Made by a program: the position numbers and the translations under genes. The notes below the pieces were generated by a model, which was given only the letters and a program-made list of their open reading frames with translations, did no database searches and was not told where the DNA came from. A stretch of 64,000 nt of DNA from an uncultured Bacteroidales bacterium (GTDB lineage: Bacteria > Bacteroidota > Bacteroidia > Bacteroidales > UBA932): assembly GCA_947253655.1 (NCBI GenBank), contig CAMYAE010000006.1, positions 25,363-89,362 on the forward strand. Direction: 5' to 3'. Every line of letters begins with the position of its first letter. The first letter of the stretch is position 1. Positions 35,634 through 44,808 of this stretch are shown here, piece by piece.

Positions 35634-37754
35634 CTACTCATCTTCATCAGAAAGCTTGTAACCGCTCTTTTCAATGATGTCCTTTGAAAGGTTCGCAGGA
35701 ACTTCAGTGTAGTGGTCGAAGCTCATGGTGCTTGTGGCACGGCCTGATGAAAGTGTTCTCAATACAGTGACATAACCGAACTGCTCTGAAAGCGGAACGA
35801 ACGCACGGATAATCCTTGCCCCATTGGCAGTTGTATCCATTGCATTGATCTGTCCGCGGCGACGGTTAAGGTCACCGACGATGTCACCCATATATTCCTC
35901 AGGAGTCACTACTTCAAGATTCATAATAGGCTCAAGGAGAACAGGTTTTGCCTTAGGGCAAGCGTGACGGAATGCCATTCTCGCGGCAATTTCGAATGAG
36001 AGCTGATCTGAATCGACAGGGTGGTATGAACCGTCAAGGAGGGTAACCTTCAGAGACTGAACTTCATATCCTGCCAGAACGCCATTTGCCATTGCTGACT
36101 CAAAGCCTTTCTGCACGCAAGGAACGAACTCTTTAGGCACGTTACCGCCTTTAACCTGGTTGTCGAATTGAAGACCTGAAACGCCTTCATCTGCAGGACC
36201 GATTTCAACTATAATGTCGGCAAACTTACCGCGACCGCCGGACTGCTTCTTGAACAGTTCCCTATGCTGCACTTTGGCAGTAATCGCCTCTTTATAGTTG
36301 ACCTGAGGAGCTCCCTGGTTTATCTCTACACCGAACTCGCGGCGGAGACGGTCTACGATAATGTCAAGGTGAAGCTCACCCATACCGCTGATGACTGTCT
36401 GGCCTGTCTCGTGGTCTGATTTAACTGTGAAAGTAGGATCCTCCTCAGCAAGTTTGCCCAAAGCCACACCGAGCTTCTCAAGGTCATTCTGAGTCTTAGG
36501 CTCCACGGCTATTCCGATAACCGGATCCGGGAAAATCATTGACTCAAGAACAATCGGATGATCTTCGTTGCATATAGTATCGCCTGTACGGAGATCCTTG
36601 AAGCCAACAGCAGCACAAATGTCACCTGCTTCAACAAAATCTATAGGATTCTGGTGATTTGAGTGCATCTGGTACAGTCTGGCAATTCTTTCCTTCTTGC
36701 CTGTACGGGTGTTGTGAACATAGGTTCCGGCATCTACTCTTCCGGAATAGACCCTCATAAACGCGAGGCGGCCTACAAACGGGTCGGTAGCAATTTTGAA
36801 AACCAATGCGCAGAATGGTTCGTCTGCAGACGGAAGAAGGTCTTCCTCTTCACCGGTTGCCGGGTCTGTGCCGATTACCGTTCCTTTGTCGAGAGGTGAA
36901 GGCAAATAGCGCATTACGGAGTCGAGAAGGAATTGAACACCCTTGTTCTTAAATGAAGAGCCGCAGCAAGCCGGTACAATCTGCATTGAGATAGTACCTT
37001 TGCGCAAAGCTGCAATTATTTCGTCTTCATTCAGGGAGTCCGGATCTTCAAAGTATTTCTCCATAAGAGCCTCATCGCATTCGGCAGCAGCTTCAACGAG
37101 TTTGTCTCTCCACTTTTCGACTTCTCCCTGCATATCAGCAGGAACATCCTGAATCTGATAATTTACGAGAGCCTCGCTGTTGTTCTCATAGATGAAAGCT
37201 TTCCTTGCAATAAGGTCTATAATGCCCTTGAATTTGTCTTCGGAACCAATCGGAAGGCAAATAGGAATAGCTTTGGCACCGAGTTTAGAGTGAATTTCCT
37301 CAACACAAGCGAGGAAATCGGCACCTACTCGGTCCATCTTGTTGACGTATGCGATTTTCGGTACCCTATATTTATCAGCCTGACGCCATACTGTCTCAGA
37401 CTGAGGCTGTACACGTCCGACTGCACAGAATGTAGCTATTGTACCGTCAAGCACACGCAGGGAACGTTCCACCTCAACGGTGAAGTCCACGTGACCCGGA
37501 GTGTCTATGAGATTAATCTGGTAGGTCTCATTGTTGTAATGCCAGAATGCTGTAGTAGCGGCAGAGGTAATAGTGATACCGCGTTCCTGCTCCTGGACCA
37601 TCCAGTCCATAGTGGCTGCACCTTCATGGACCTCACCGATTTTGTGAGTCTTTCCGGTGTAGTACAGGATACGCTCTGAAGTTGTCGTCTTTCCGGCATC
37701 GATGTGAGCCATGATGCCGATGTTTCTTGTGTATTTAAGATCTCTTTTTGCCAT
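35634..37754 (-). CDS. fusA: Translation elongation factor G
   Basis: A 706-residue EF-G, the GTPase that drives ribosomal translocation. G-domain motifs are G1 AHIDAGKTT (near residue 17), the G3 segment DTPGHVDF (near 90) and the G4 NKMD (near 144). Domains II-V follow with QSGGRGKFADI in domain IV and a normal C-terminus. It lies between rpsG (12 nt) and rpsJ (31 nt) in the classic str-operon order. The initial RDLKYTRNIGIMAHID is typical of Bacteroidota EF-G. Confidence 0.98.
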   Translation of the reverse strand: MAKRDLKYTRNIGIMAHIDAGKTTTSERILYYTGKTHKIGEVHEGAATMDWMVQEQERGITITSAATTAFWHYNNETYQINLIDTPGHVDFTVEVERSLRVLDGTIATFCAVGRVQPQSETVWRQADKYRVPKIAYVNKMDRVGADFLACVEEIHSKLGAKAIPICLPIGSEDKFKGIIDLIARKAFIYENNSEALVNYQIQDVPADMQGEVEKWRDKLVEAAAECDEALMEKYFEDPDSLNEDEIIAALRKGTISMQIVPACCGSSFKNKGVQFLLDSVMRYLPSPLDKGTVIGTDPATGEEEDLLPSADEPFCALVFKIATDPFVGRLAFMRVYSGRVDAGTYVHNTRTGKKERIARLYQMHSNHQNPIDFVEAGDICAAVGFKDLRTGDTICNEDHPIVLESMIFPDPVIGIAVEPKTQNDLEKLGVALGKLAEEDPTFTVKSDHETGQTVISGMGELHLDIIVDRLRREFGVEINQGAPQVNYKEAITAKVQHRELFKKQSGGRGKFADIIVEIGPADEGVSGLQFDNQVKGGNVPKEFVPCVQKGFESAMANGVLAGYEVQSLKVTLLDGSYHPVDSDQLSFEIAARMAFRHACPKAKPVLLEPIMNLEVVTPEEYMGDIVGDLNRRRGQINAMDTTANGARIIRAFVPLSEQFGYVTVLRTLSSGRATSTMSFDHYTEVPANLSKDIIEKSGYKLSDEDE

Positions 37755-37766
37755 TCGACTAAAAGA

Positions 37767-38243
37767 TTAGAAACGGAAATGGGCAAATGCCTTGTTGGCT
37801 TCTGCCATTTTGTGCATATCTTCTTTCCTCTTGAATGCACCGCCTTCGTTGTTATAAGCCGCCATAATTTCAGCGGCGAGTTTTTCGGCCATTGAATGAC
37901 CGGAGCGCTTACGGGCGAAGTTGATCATATTCTTCATTGAGAGCGAGACTTTTCTTTCCGGCCTCAACTCCGTAGGCACCTGGAAGTTAGCTCCACCTAC
38001 ACGACGCGACTTCACCTCAACCTGAGGGGTTACGTTTTCGAGAGCTTTCCTCCAAATATCTAATGGAGCCTTGTCAGAATCTTTCATCTTCTCGCCTACC
38101 ATATCAATGGCATCGTAAAAAATAGAATACGCGATACTCTTCTTCCCCTGTAACATAAGATTGTTCACGAAACGTGTTACGTTTACATCGTGGAACTTAG
38201 GATCAGGAAGCAGAATCCTCTTTTTAGGCTTCGTTTTTCTCAT
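37767..38243 (-). CDS. rpsG: 30S ribosomal protein S7
   Basis: A 158-residue S7, the normal length, starting MRKTKPKKR with the DPKFHDVNVTRFVNNLM and GGANFQVPTEL blocks. S7 nucleates assembly of the 30S head and contacts the E-site tRNA. It lies 31 nt downstream of rpsL and 12 nt upstream of fusA, all on the minus strand. Confidence 0.98.
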   Translation of the reverse strand: MRKTKPKKRILLPDPKFHDVNVTRFVNNLMLQGKKSIAYSIFYDAIDMVGEKMKDSDKAPLDIWRKALENVTPQVEVKSRRVGGANFQVPTELRPERKVSLSMKNMINFARKRSGHSMAEKLAAEIMAAYNNEGGAFKRKEDMHKMAEANKAFAHFRF

Positions 38244-38274
38244 TTTTTGGAAAAATTAAATAATAAACAATGAA

Positions 38275-38658
38275 TTACTTCTTAGATGCTTTTGGTTTCT
38301 TGGTACCGTAGAGTGAGCGGGACTGTGTCCTGCCTTCTACACCAGCAGTATCCAAAGCGCCTCTAAGGATGTGGTAACGTACACCGGGAAGGTCTTTTAC
38401 ACGACCTCCGCGAACAAGCACGATGCTGTGCTCCTGAAGGTTGTGTCCCTCGCCGGGTATGTAAGCGTTTACCTCTTTTGCGTTGGTGAGTCTTACCCTG
38501 GCAACCTTACGCATTGCTGAGTTAGGTTTCTTAGGGGTTGTCGTGTAAACACGCACACAAACACCGCGTTTCTGAGGGCACGCCTCCAATGCACGGGACT
38601 TGCTTGAATACTCAAGGGTCTCGCGTCCTTTACGGACAAGTTGTTGAATTGTTGGCAT
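38275..38658 (-). CDS. rpsL: 30S ribosomal protein S12
   Basis: A 127-residue S12, the decoding-centre protein, with TTPKKPNSAMRKVARVRL and GGRVKDLPGVRYH. The lysines at the two classic streptomycin-resistance sites (in PKKPNS and GRVKDLP) are the wild-type residues. It is the first gene of the rpsL-rpsG-fusA-rpsJ unit. Just upstream lies a -7 box at 38708-38715, then an intergenic repeat. Confidence 0.98.
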   Translation of the reverse strand: MPTIQQLVRKGRETLEYSSKSRALEACPQKRGVCVRVYTTTPKKPNSAMRKVARVRLTNAKEVNAYIPGEGHNLQEHSIVLVRGGRVKDLPGVRYHILRGALDTAGVEGRTQSRSLYGTKKPKASKK

Positions 38659-38707
38659 AAATGATTGTAAATCTTTAATTTATGTTTTTCCCATATTTTG
38701 GGAACTG

Positions 38708-38715
38708 CAAATATA
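38708..38715 (-). promoter_or_regulatory. Candidate -7 box for the rpsL operon
   Basis: TATATTTG on the minus strand fits TAnnTTTG and lies 49 nt before the rpsL start codon in an AT-rich stretch. The -33 element is not obvious at the standard spacing. Confidence 0.5.
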
Positions 38716-38768
38716 CGAATAATATTTTAATTTATACGTCTTTACTTGTTTTTTCGAATGCTTCCGTT

Positions 38769-39000
38769 GTCATCCCGAACGAAGTGAGGGATCTGCTCAG
38801 ACGAGTGTCACCGTTCCCCAACGTCAACAGTTCGCAGTATGGCAGTGCCTCCTTCCTGTTCGCAGATTATTACGGGCTAACGCCCTCATAATGACAAGAT
38901 ACGCCCTTTAACGGCCCGGGGTGACAGCGAGACGTTCCTTTACCGCCTCGGGGTGACAATGGGAGCACTCGCAATGACACTATTACGCTCCCGTTCAGGC
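38769..39000 (+). repeat. Intergenic dispersed repeat, copy 1
   Basis: The spacer between rpsL and trmB carries no gene. It opens with GTCATCCCGAACGAAGTGAG, a motif type dispersed in many bacterial genomes, and contains at 38861-38897 a 37-nt core that is identical to cores at 49671-49707 and 53441-53477. The core includes the small hairpin GGGC-TAAC-GCCC followed by TCATAATGACA. Degenerate GGGGTGACA/TAATGACA units continue to about 39000. Confidence 0.85.
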
Positions 39001-39013
39001 AGATACTTACGCC

Positions 39014-39823
39014 CTAAAGGCGGTTCTTCTCTAATGTCCGCCAATAGTCAGCATCAAACTCAGGGGATTTGAAAGGACCGTCACAATCCAGAACAAAAGA
39101 CAGATACGTTATCTTAAGCCCCTGCTTCAAGAACATCTTTTCATAGAATGTCTGCACCTCGAAAAGGGCATCAACGGCATCTGCACCACATACGGATGCC
39201 AATGAACTCTCGTCTTTCAGCTTCTGTCTCCCGTCACCGTACAAATCCTCCGTACAGGCCAGCATCTTCATACCATTCTGCAGGACAACAGCCTTGCTGT
39301 ATTGATGAAGAAACATACTGTCTGTCTTCAGATGTATCACTCCGCCCGGCTTCAAGAAAGAACGATACCTCTCCAAAAACAGAGGACTCGTAAGGCGGCT
39401 GTTTTCGCTCTTCATCTGTGGGTCGGAAAAGGTGAGCCATATCTCCGAAACCTCCTCCGGGGCAAAGAAAGCCTCAACAAATTCAATCCTTGTCCGCAGA
39501 AAGGCCACATTGGGCAATCTGTGTTCCGTAGCATATTTAGCGCCTTTCCACAGCCTCGCCCCCTTTATATCTATTCCTATATAATTAAAATCGGGATTGC
39601 GCAATGCCAAATCGATAGTGTATTCCCCCTTGCCGCAACCGAGCTCAAGGACTATCGGACGTGGCTCGGCAAACATCCCGGAATTCCATTTTCCTTTTAC
39701 CGGATGATCTTTAAGCACAAGCCCTACACCTGCAGAAACGTCCAGCACCTCTTCGGACAAAGGCTGGAGCAAACATCCGAAGGTCTCATTTTCTTTAAAC
39801 TTTCTAAGCTTATCGTGTCCCAT
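39014..39823 (-). CDS. trmB: tRNA (guanine-N7-)-methyltransferase
   Basis: A 269-residue SAM-dependent methyltransferase that forms m7G46 in tRNA. The SAM-binding motif is VLELGCGKGEYTIDLA (about residues 77-92), followed by GIDIKGARLW and the family motif IWLTFSDPQ (PDP variant as SDP), then GGVIHLKTD. The N-terminus carries an approximately 70-residue extension, usual in Bacteroidota. It starts 1 nt after the gldH stop and closes the trxA-to-trmB gene string. Its last codons abut the intergenic repeat. Confidence 0.94.
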   Translation of the reverse strand: MGHDKLRKFKENETFGCLLQPLSEEVLDVSAGVGLVLKDHPVKGKWNSGMFAEPRPIVLELGCGKGEYTIDLALRNPDFNYIGIDIKGARLWKGAKYATEHRLPNVAFLRTRIEFVEAFFAPEEVSEIWLTFSDPQMKSENSRLTSPLFLERYRSFLKPGGVIHLKTDSMFLHQYSKAVVLQNGMKMLACTEDLYGDGRQKLKDESSLASVCGADAVDALFEVQTFYEKMFLKQGLKITYLSFVLDCDGPFKSPEFDADYWRTLEKNRL

Positions 39824-39824
39824 A

Positions 39825-40301
39825 CTATTGTTTTCTTGAAACCTTCAGGCCTATGCCAGAAATATTATACTCATATATAAATTCTTCAGGAATAGATATA
39901 TATAATCTCCAAAGCCCAAGTTCATAAGGCACAATACCATATCTGTATTTGATTTGGAAACGCTTCGAAAACATCGAATTCTCGGACAGGTCGTTCCGCG
40001 ACATCCACACCTTTTCTTCAAATTGCATGTCAGACGGGGCTTTCCACACCATCGTCAGAGGCATATTTCCAAATGATTCAAATGCCTGTGCCCCGCATTC
40101 CAGAGCAATGACAATATCTGCGTCATAGCCGCTTATCAAAGAATCCGCCATATCAACGGCAAACTCATATCGTCCCCACTCATCTCTTTGCGAGGACTTT
40201 ACATATGCCTCGTCAGAAGCGGGACGCGAACAGAAAACCGCACCGGCCAATAAGACAAGTGCCGCCATTATCACCTTGATATGAGCCTTTGTCAGTCTCA
40301 C
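39825..40301 (-). CDS. gldH: GldH family gliding-motility-type lipoprotein
   Basis: A 158-residue predicted lipoprotein (signal ending GAVFC) with the GldH pattern: YEFAVDMADS early and KYRYGIVPYELGLWRLYI near the C-terminus. GldH is named for Flavobacterium gliding, but homologues are widespread in non-gliding Bacteroidales beside ricT and holB, as here, and its role in such organisms is unclear. The start codon overlaps the ricT stop by 4 nt and the stop precedes trmB by 1 nt. No other gliding genes are in the window. Confidence 0.85.
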   Translation of the reverse strand: MRLTKAHIKVIMAALVLLAGAVFCSRPASDEAYVKSSQRDEWGRYEFAVDMADSLISGYDADIVIALECGAQAFESFGNMPLTMVWKAPSDMQFEEKVWMSRNDLSENSMFSKRFQIKYRYGIVPYELGLWRLYISIPEEFIYEYNISGIGLKVSRKQ

Positions 40302-41437
40302 TTATTCCTGTTTCTGTTCCTGTTCTTGCGATTTTTGCCCCGCTTCTTACGATTCGGATTATCAAATCTGGATATACTGTCATCTCCTACGGAAGATATG
40401 AACTCCGGACGGTCCGGCTCCGGTTCCGTTTTCAGCGACTTCGGCTTGACTCCGTTTCTGTTCATCTTTATTACTTCACCTACTTCCGTCGCTGCAAGCG
40501 GGTATATATTTGAGAGAGAGCCCTTATCGTAAGAGAAATACATGATTTCTTTCAATATGTCCGTCTTGACGAGATAGGCCAGGCCGTCTTCAAACTCCAA
40601 CGGCTCTGAAACCTTAGGCAGACGCGACTGTGCGTCCATATAATTGGCAACCTCGTAATTCAGGCAGCACTTAAGCTTACCGCATTGTCCTGCAAGCTTC
40701 TGCGGATTTAATGACAAATCCTGGCATCTGGCCGCAGTTGTGGATATAGACTTGAAATTCGAAATGTAATTGGCACAGCACAATTCTCTGCCGCATATTC
40801 CAATTCCTCCTATGAGGCCGGCTTCCTGTCTCGCACCAATCTGCTTCATCTCAATCTTAATACGGAATTCTTCTGCAAGCACCTTTATCAGTTGGCGAAA
40901 GTCCACACGGCCGTTAGCGATATAATAGAAAATAGCCTTGGTCCCGTCTCCCTGAAATTCTACATCGCCTATCTTCATATCCAACCCCAATTCAGAGGCA
41001 ATCTGACGAGAGCGGATCATTGTATCTTGTTCTCTCGCAATAGCTTCTTGCCATCTTTCAAGGTCAAACGGCTTCGCCTTCCTGTATATTTTCTTAAAAT
41101 CCGTTGTCGTCGGATCTATGCCCTTGCATTTCATCTGTCTTCCGACAATGGGGCCCTCCAAAACAACTATTCCCAAATCATGGCCGCTCTGCGTCTCCAC
41201 AATCACGAAATCGCCCATTTTGATATTCTGGCCTGATTCATTCTTGTATATGCCTTTACGTGTATTCTTGAACCTGACCTCGAAAAGATTGGAATATTTC
41301 TCTTGGCTCACCTTATCCAACCAATTATAATCCTGCAACTTGCAGCAGCCGCGCCTATATGAGCAATCCAGCTCTCCGTCACTATTGCGGCTGACAGTAC
41401 AACCTCTGTTACAATCAAACTTTATATTTTCTTCCAT
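40298..41437 (-). CDS. ricT: RicT/PSP1-domain protein
   Basis: The ATG at 41437 (379 residues, starting MEENIKFDC) is preferred to the in-frame upstream ATG at 41470, which would overlap holB. The PSP1 C-terminal domain and two Cys clusters are visible: CNRGC near the N-terminus and GICGRELCCANY...GQCGKLKCCLNYE in the middle, which in RicT-type proteins coordinate Fe-S clusters. In Bacillus RicT works with RicA/RicF in RNA maturation control; the Bacteroidota role is not established. The C-terminus is a basic low-complexity tail (KNRKNRNRNRNK). It lies 4 nt after holB and overlaps gldH by 4 nt. Confidence 0.9.
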   Translation of the reverse strand: MEENIKFDCNRGCTVSRNSDGELDCSYRRGCCKLQDYNWLDKVSQEKYSNLFEVRFKNTRKGIYKNESGQNIKMGDFVIVETQSGHDLGIVVLEGPIVGRQMKCKGIDPTTTDFKKIYRKAKPFDLERWQEAIAREQDTMIRSRQIASELGLDMKIGDVEFQGDGTKAIFYYIANGRVDFRQLIKVLAEEFRIKIEMKQIGARQEAGLIGGIGICGRELCCANYISNFKSISTTAARCQDLSLNPQKLAGQCGKLKCCLNYEVANYMDAQSRLPKVSEPLEFEDGLAYLVKTDILKEIMYFSYDKGSLSNIYPLAATEVGEVIKMNRNGVKPKSLKTEPEPDRPEFISSVGDDSISRFDNPNRKKRGKNRKNRNRNRNK

Positions 41438-41441
41438 ATAA

Positions 41442-42575
41442 TCAAATAGATACAAATATCCTATTGACAAAATTTGTGAATACTATCTTTTGACTCACAT
41501 TTCTGTCCAACATCCTATATGCGCCTCCTATTGCCTTTAGAGCCATTCTGCTGAAAGACTTCTTGCACCTCAGGGCTGCGCTTTCATAAAATTCTTTATC
41601 TTCCGGCATAATGCCGGCTATATCCTCCATACCCTGCTGTACCATAAATATTTTCCTGACAGCCTCTCCGGCAAATAGGCAAAAAGCCTTTTGCTTTTCC
41701 CGAGATTCCAAAGCCGCTATAGCTTCTCCTGTCTCTAAAGCCGATAGGTAATTCTTTGCTATGGCATTCTGAATCAATTCCACAAACAGGTCTTTTATTT
41801 CCGTATTGTCCGGGCCATCCGAAATTCTCTGCAGGGCGAGCCCGACACTGCCCGATGAGAAGGCCGCATTTAGCTCAGCCTCTCGCACATCTATACCGAA
41901 ATATTCGACCAGTGTGCTCTTCACTTCTTCCTTTGACAGCGGAGCTACTCTGATATGCAGGCACCTCGAAGATATTGTCTGTAAGACATTTTCAGGCGAA
42001 TGGGTTATAAGAATATATATAGTCTTGTCGTACGGCTCCTCTATGGATTTCAGAAGCATATTTGCTGTCTGCCGGTTCATCCGCTCTGGCAGCCATATAA
42101 TAATAGCCCTATAGCCGTCCGTCACTGATGATAAAGACAATTTCTGTAGAATGGCAGCACCTTCGGATTTGGAAATCAGGCCGGTCTTTTTCTCAAAGCC
42201 CAAGGCCGATGAAAGCTCATTTTCAAGGAAACACGGATTTTTGACCACTAATTCCCTCCAATACCGGACGAACTGATCGCAGACCAATTTGCCGACTTCT
42301 CCCGACACCTTTGTCCCTGAGGTAATAGGGAATGTGAAATGAATATCCGGGAAAATCAGTTTCGAATTCTGGTTGCATGAGGGGCAATGTCCGCAGGAAT
42401 CTCCTCCGCTTCTTTGTCCGCAGTTGACATATTGCATAAAGGCCAATGCGAGAGCCAAAGCCCCACCGCCGTCATTTTCATGCATAAGAATAGCATGAGG
42501 GATTCTGCCGCTGTCAGCCATGCCGACAAAGGCCTTTTTTATATCCTCATTCCCTCTTATGTCCGAAAATTTCAT
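41442..42575 (-). CDS. holB: DNA polymerase III subunit delta'
   Basis: A 377-residue clamp-loader delta' subunit. The AAA+ region starts at IRGNEDIKKAF; the Walker A site is degenerate (HENDGGGALALA), as expected because delta' does not hydrolyse ATP. Four cysteines, Cys52, Cys61, Cys64 and Cys67, form the zinc module. The sensor region reads MNRQTANMLLKSIEEP with ISSRC. It overlaps the upstream polyprenyl synthase gene by 4 nt (ATGA) and ends 4 nt before ricT. Confidence 0.93.
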   Translation of the reverse strand: MKFSDIRGNEDIKKAFVGMADSGRIPHAILMHENDGGGALALALAFMQYVNCGQRSGGDSCGHCPSCNQNSKLIFPDIHFTFPITSGTKVSGEVGKLVCDQFVRYWRELVVKNPCFLENELSSALGFEKKTGLISKSEGAAILQKLSLSSVTDGYRAIIIWLPERMNRQTANMLLKSIEEPYDKTIYILITHSPENVLQTISSRCLHIRVAPLSKEEVKSTLVEYFGIDVREAELNAAFSSGSVGLALQRISDGPDNTEIKDLFVELIQNAIAKNYLSALETGEAIAALESREKQKAFCLFAGEAVRKIFMVQQGMEDIAGIMPEDKEFYESAALRCKKSFSRMALKAIGGAYRMLDRNVSQKIVFTNFVNRIFVSI

Positions 42576-43555
42576 ATTTTTCTAACAGCGACGAAGTCCG
42601 CAAGCATTTTAAGGTACTCTTTATCCTTGCTCTCCGGCAATGCCCTCAATGCTATAACAGCTTTGTCGACAAATTCATTCAGTTTTTTCTCCGCATAGGC
42701 CGTCCCGCCATATTTATTCACGAAAGCCACAATCTCATCTAAATTCGCCGGATACTTCTGGATTTCTTTAAGCTTTTTTCTTATTTCAAGCTCTTCTTCT
42801 TTGGGTGCAGAATAAAGTGCTCCGAGCAACGGCAGGGTTATCTTCTGCTCCCTCAAATCTATCCCTACCGGTTTGCCGATAGCGGCATCAGCCTGATAAT
42901 CAAATATATCGTCTTTAATCTGAAATGCAATACCTATATTGGTTGCATAGGACTTCGCAGCCCTGATCTTTTCTTCGGACGCTCCGACTGATATTGCTGC
43001 AGAAATACAGGCGGCCTCAAACAATGAAGCGGTTTTGCTGTGTATAATTCTGTAATAATCCGCCTCATCCGCATCGCATTCTTTAGCCTTTTCCAACTGG
43101 AGCATTTCTCCTTCGGCCAAATCCCGCAATGTCTTTGCAAAAAGCCTGATAATCTCGTTTCCATTCAAATCCGCCTGCAGTATCCGATCCACAGCTTTCA
43201 CCAGCCAATAGTCACCTAAAAGCACGGATGCACGCCCTCCGAGAATGGACATGACCGTAGGTATCCCCCTCCTGTTAGGACTGTCGTCTGCCACATCGTC
43301 ATGAAGCAAGGTGGCGTTATGAAGCAGTTCCGAAGCTGCGGCAAATCTCAATGTATCATCTTTTACATGCCCCCCGGAACAGGCCTTGGCAATCAGCAGC
43401 GCCATTATCGGGCGAATCTTTTTGCCGCCGTGCGACAAAATGGACCTGTTTGTTGCATTCAAAAGAGAGATGTCACTTTGGAGAGAAGCCTCAATCAGCT
43501 CCTCAACCTTCTGCATATCATCAGACAGATATTGACGTATATTGCTAATATCCAT
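42572..43555 (-). CDS. Polyprenyl diphosphate synthase (trans-isoprenyl)
   Basis: A 327-residue trans-type prenyl elongase that condenses isopentenyl diphosphate onto allylic primers, supplying the side chain for menaquinone or similar lipids. The two aspartate-rich motifs are LLHDDVADDSPNRRG (first DDxxD) and IKDDIFDY (second), with GKKIRPIMALL near the N-terminus. Product chain length cannot be read reliably. It overlaps holB by 4 nt and follows the LOG-family gene by 4 nt. Confidence 0.94.
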   Translation of the reverse strand: MDISNIRQYLSDDMQKVEELIEASLQSDISLLNATNRSILSHGGKKIRPIMALLIAKACSGGHVKDDTLRFAAASELLHNATLLHDDVADDSPNRRGIPTVMSILGGRASVLLGDYWLVKAVDRILQADLNGNEIIRLFAKTLRDLAEGEMLQLEKAKECDADEADYYRIIHSKTASLFEAACISAAISVGASEEKIRAAKSYATNIGIAFQIKDDIFDYQADAAIGKPVGIDLREQKITLPLLGALYSAPKEEELEIRKKLKEIQKYPANLDEIVAFVNKYGGTAYAEKKLNEFVDKAVIALRALPESKDKEYLKMLADFVAVRKI

Positions 43556-43559
43556 ATAA

Positions 43560-44093
43560 TTACAAGTGTCTGACCAATTCCTCCACGCTATCGGTAAAAA
43601 CCACCAGACCTTTATCCTCCGGTGTCAGCATCTCCGTTTCCGTATAATGGTCGAAGAGCTTTTTCAGCGGATTATAAAAGCCGTTCAGATTTAAGGCATA
43701 GATCTTTCCATTATATCTGCCGAGTTTTGCAAGGACTTGGGTTTCAATTAGTTCATCAAGGGTGCCAATCCCTCCCGGCAGGGCAATGGCAACATCGGCA
43801 TCATTCCTCATTAAATGTTTCCGCTCTGCCATGGTGTCGGTCCAGATAATCTCGTCAAGGTCGGGATATTTGAATTCGGCCATAAAATGCGGCAACACGC
43901 CGATATGACGCCCGCCGACGGCTTTCACCTCATCGGCAACAACTCCCATAGTGCCTTTAACTGCTCCTCCTGAGACTATGGTATATCCTTGCAAACAAGC
44001 CGCACGGACAACTTCCCGTGCAGCTTGATTATATACCGGATCTATATCGTAACTCGCCGAGCAGAATATAACTAATTTCTTCTCTACTGACAT
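43560..44093 (-). CDS. LOG family nucleoside-monophosphate phosphoribohydrolase
   Basis: A 177-residue LOG-family (TIGR00730-type) Rossmann protein with the signature PGGIGTLDELIE and the upstream SGGAVKGTMG loop. Family members cleave the N-glycosidic bond of nucleoside 5'-monophosphates (cytokinin-type or AMP). The natural substrate in Bacteroidales is unknown. It lies 5 nt after the beta-barrel gene and 4 nt before the polyprenyl synthase gene. Confidence 0.92.
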   Translation of the reverse strand: MSVEKKLVIFCSASYDIDPVYNQAAREVVRAACLQGYTIVSGGAVKGTMGVVADEVKAVGGRHIGVLPHFMAEFKYPDLDEIIWTDTMAERKHLMRNDADVAIALPGGIGTLDELIETQVLAKLGRYNGKIYALNLNGFYNPLKKLFDHYTETEMLTPEDKGLVVFTDSVEELVRHL

Positions 44094-44098
44094 ATATC

Positions 44099-44773
44099 TT
44101 AGAAGAAGAAAGCTAAGGAAGCCGTGATGCCGTTAAAGTTCTTATTGTCCTTGAATGCGGCCTTAACCGTCTGGGCAACGGTATTTGCTGTGTCTGAGGC
44201 ACTGTCGCCCTCCTTGTACAAGGTACCGAAATTCCAGAAATATCTTACTGAAAGCTGAACTTTCCATACTTCCAAACCTGCACCTACACCGAGACCGTAT
44301 TCAAGCCTATTCAAAGCCGACTTGGAAAAATCATTTACATTTTCTTTAATGGATTCAATTGTAGTAGATGTGTTTTTGGTGTTCACACCTATACCGATGA
44401 AAGGCTCTGCAAAGACATAAGGCCTGAAAGCTAAAAGATCCGGACCCCATTGTATCTGCACAGGCAGCTCAAGAAATCCCACCTCTGTCTTAAGCGACTT
44501 TAGAGATGCTTCAAATCCCGTCTCGGCCATTTTGTCAAGCGATGCTCCTTTCACTTGGTAAACAAGTGCCGGCTGAACGGCAAAGCCCACCGCGATTGGA
44601 ATGTTGCACGCAACTCCGGCCTGATATAACGATACAGACTTGCTGTCAAAATTCTTTACCGAGGAATTGGAAGATGTAAAGCCTGCAAGCACGCCAAAAC
44701 GCGCTGTCTGGGCATTAGCTGAAATTCCTGTAAATGTCGCCAAAACAGCGACGAATAAAAAGAAACGTTTCAT
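44099..44773 (-). CDS. Porin-family outer-membrane beta-barrel protein
   Basis: An approximately 224-residue outer-membrane beta-barrel of the PorT/OMP_b-brl type. ATG at 44773 (MKRFFLF) gives a good signal peptide ending SANAQ; the upstream ATG at 44779 only adds two residues. Alternating hydrophobic strands such as FLELPVQIQWG and YGLGVGAGLEVWKV and the terminal ASLAFFF fit an eight-stranded barrel. Function is unknown. It lies 35 nt downstream of trxA and 5 nt upstream of the LOG gene. Confidence 0.85.
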   Translation of the reverse strand: MKRFFLFVAVLATFTGISANAQTARFGVLAGFTSSNSSVKNFDSKSVSLYQAGVACNIPIAVGFAVQPALVYQVKGASLDKMAETGFEASLKSLKTEVGFLELPVQIQWGPDLLAFRPYVFAEPFIGIGVNTKNTSTTIESIKENVNDFSKSALNRLEYGLGVGAGLEVWKVQLSVRYFWNFGTLYKEGDSASDTANTVAQTVKAAFKDNKNFNGITASLAFFF

Positions 44774-44808
44774 AAACATAGAAAATTAAGTTAAAAATAA
44801 GTTAAAAA

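Noticed and set aside
38682..38891. 69-codon plus-strand frame before trmB
   Set aside because: It lies across the rpsL promoter region and the dispersed repeat, with no family resemblance.
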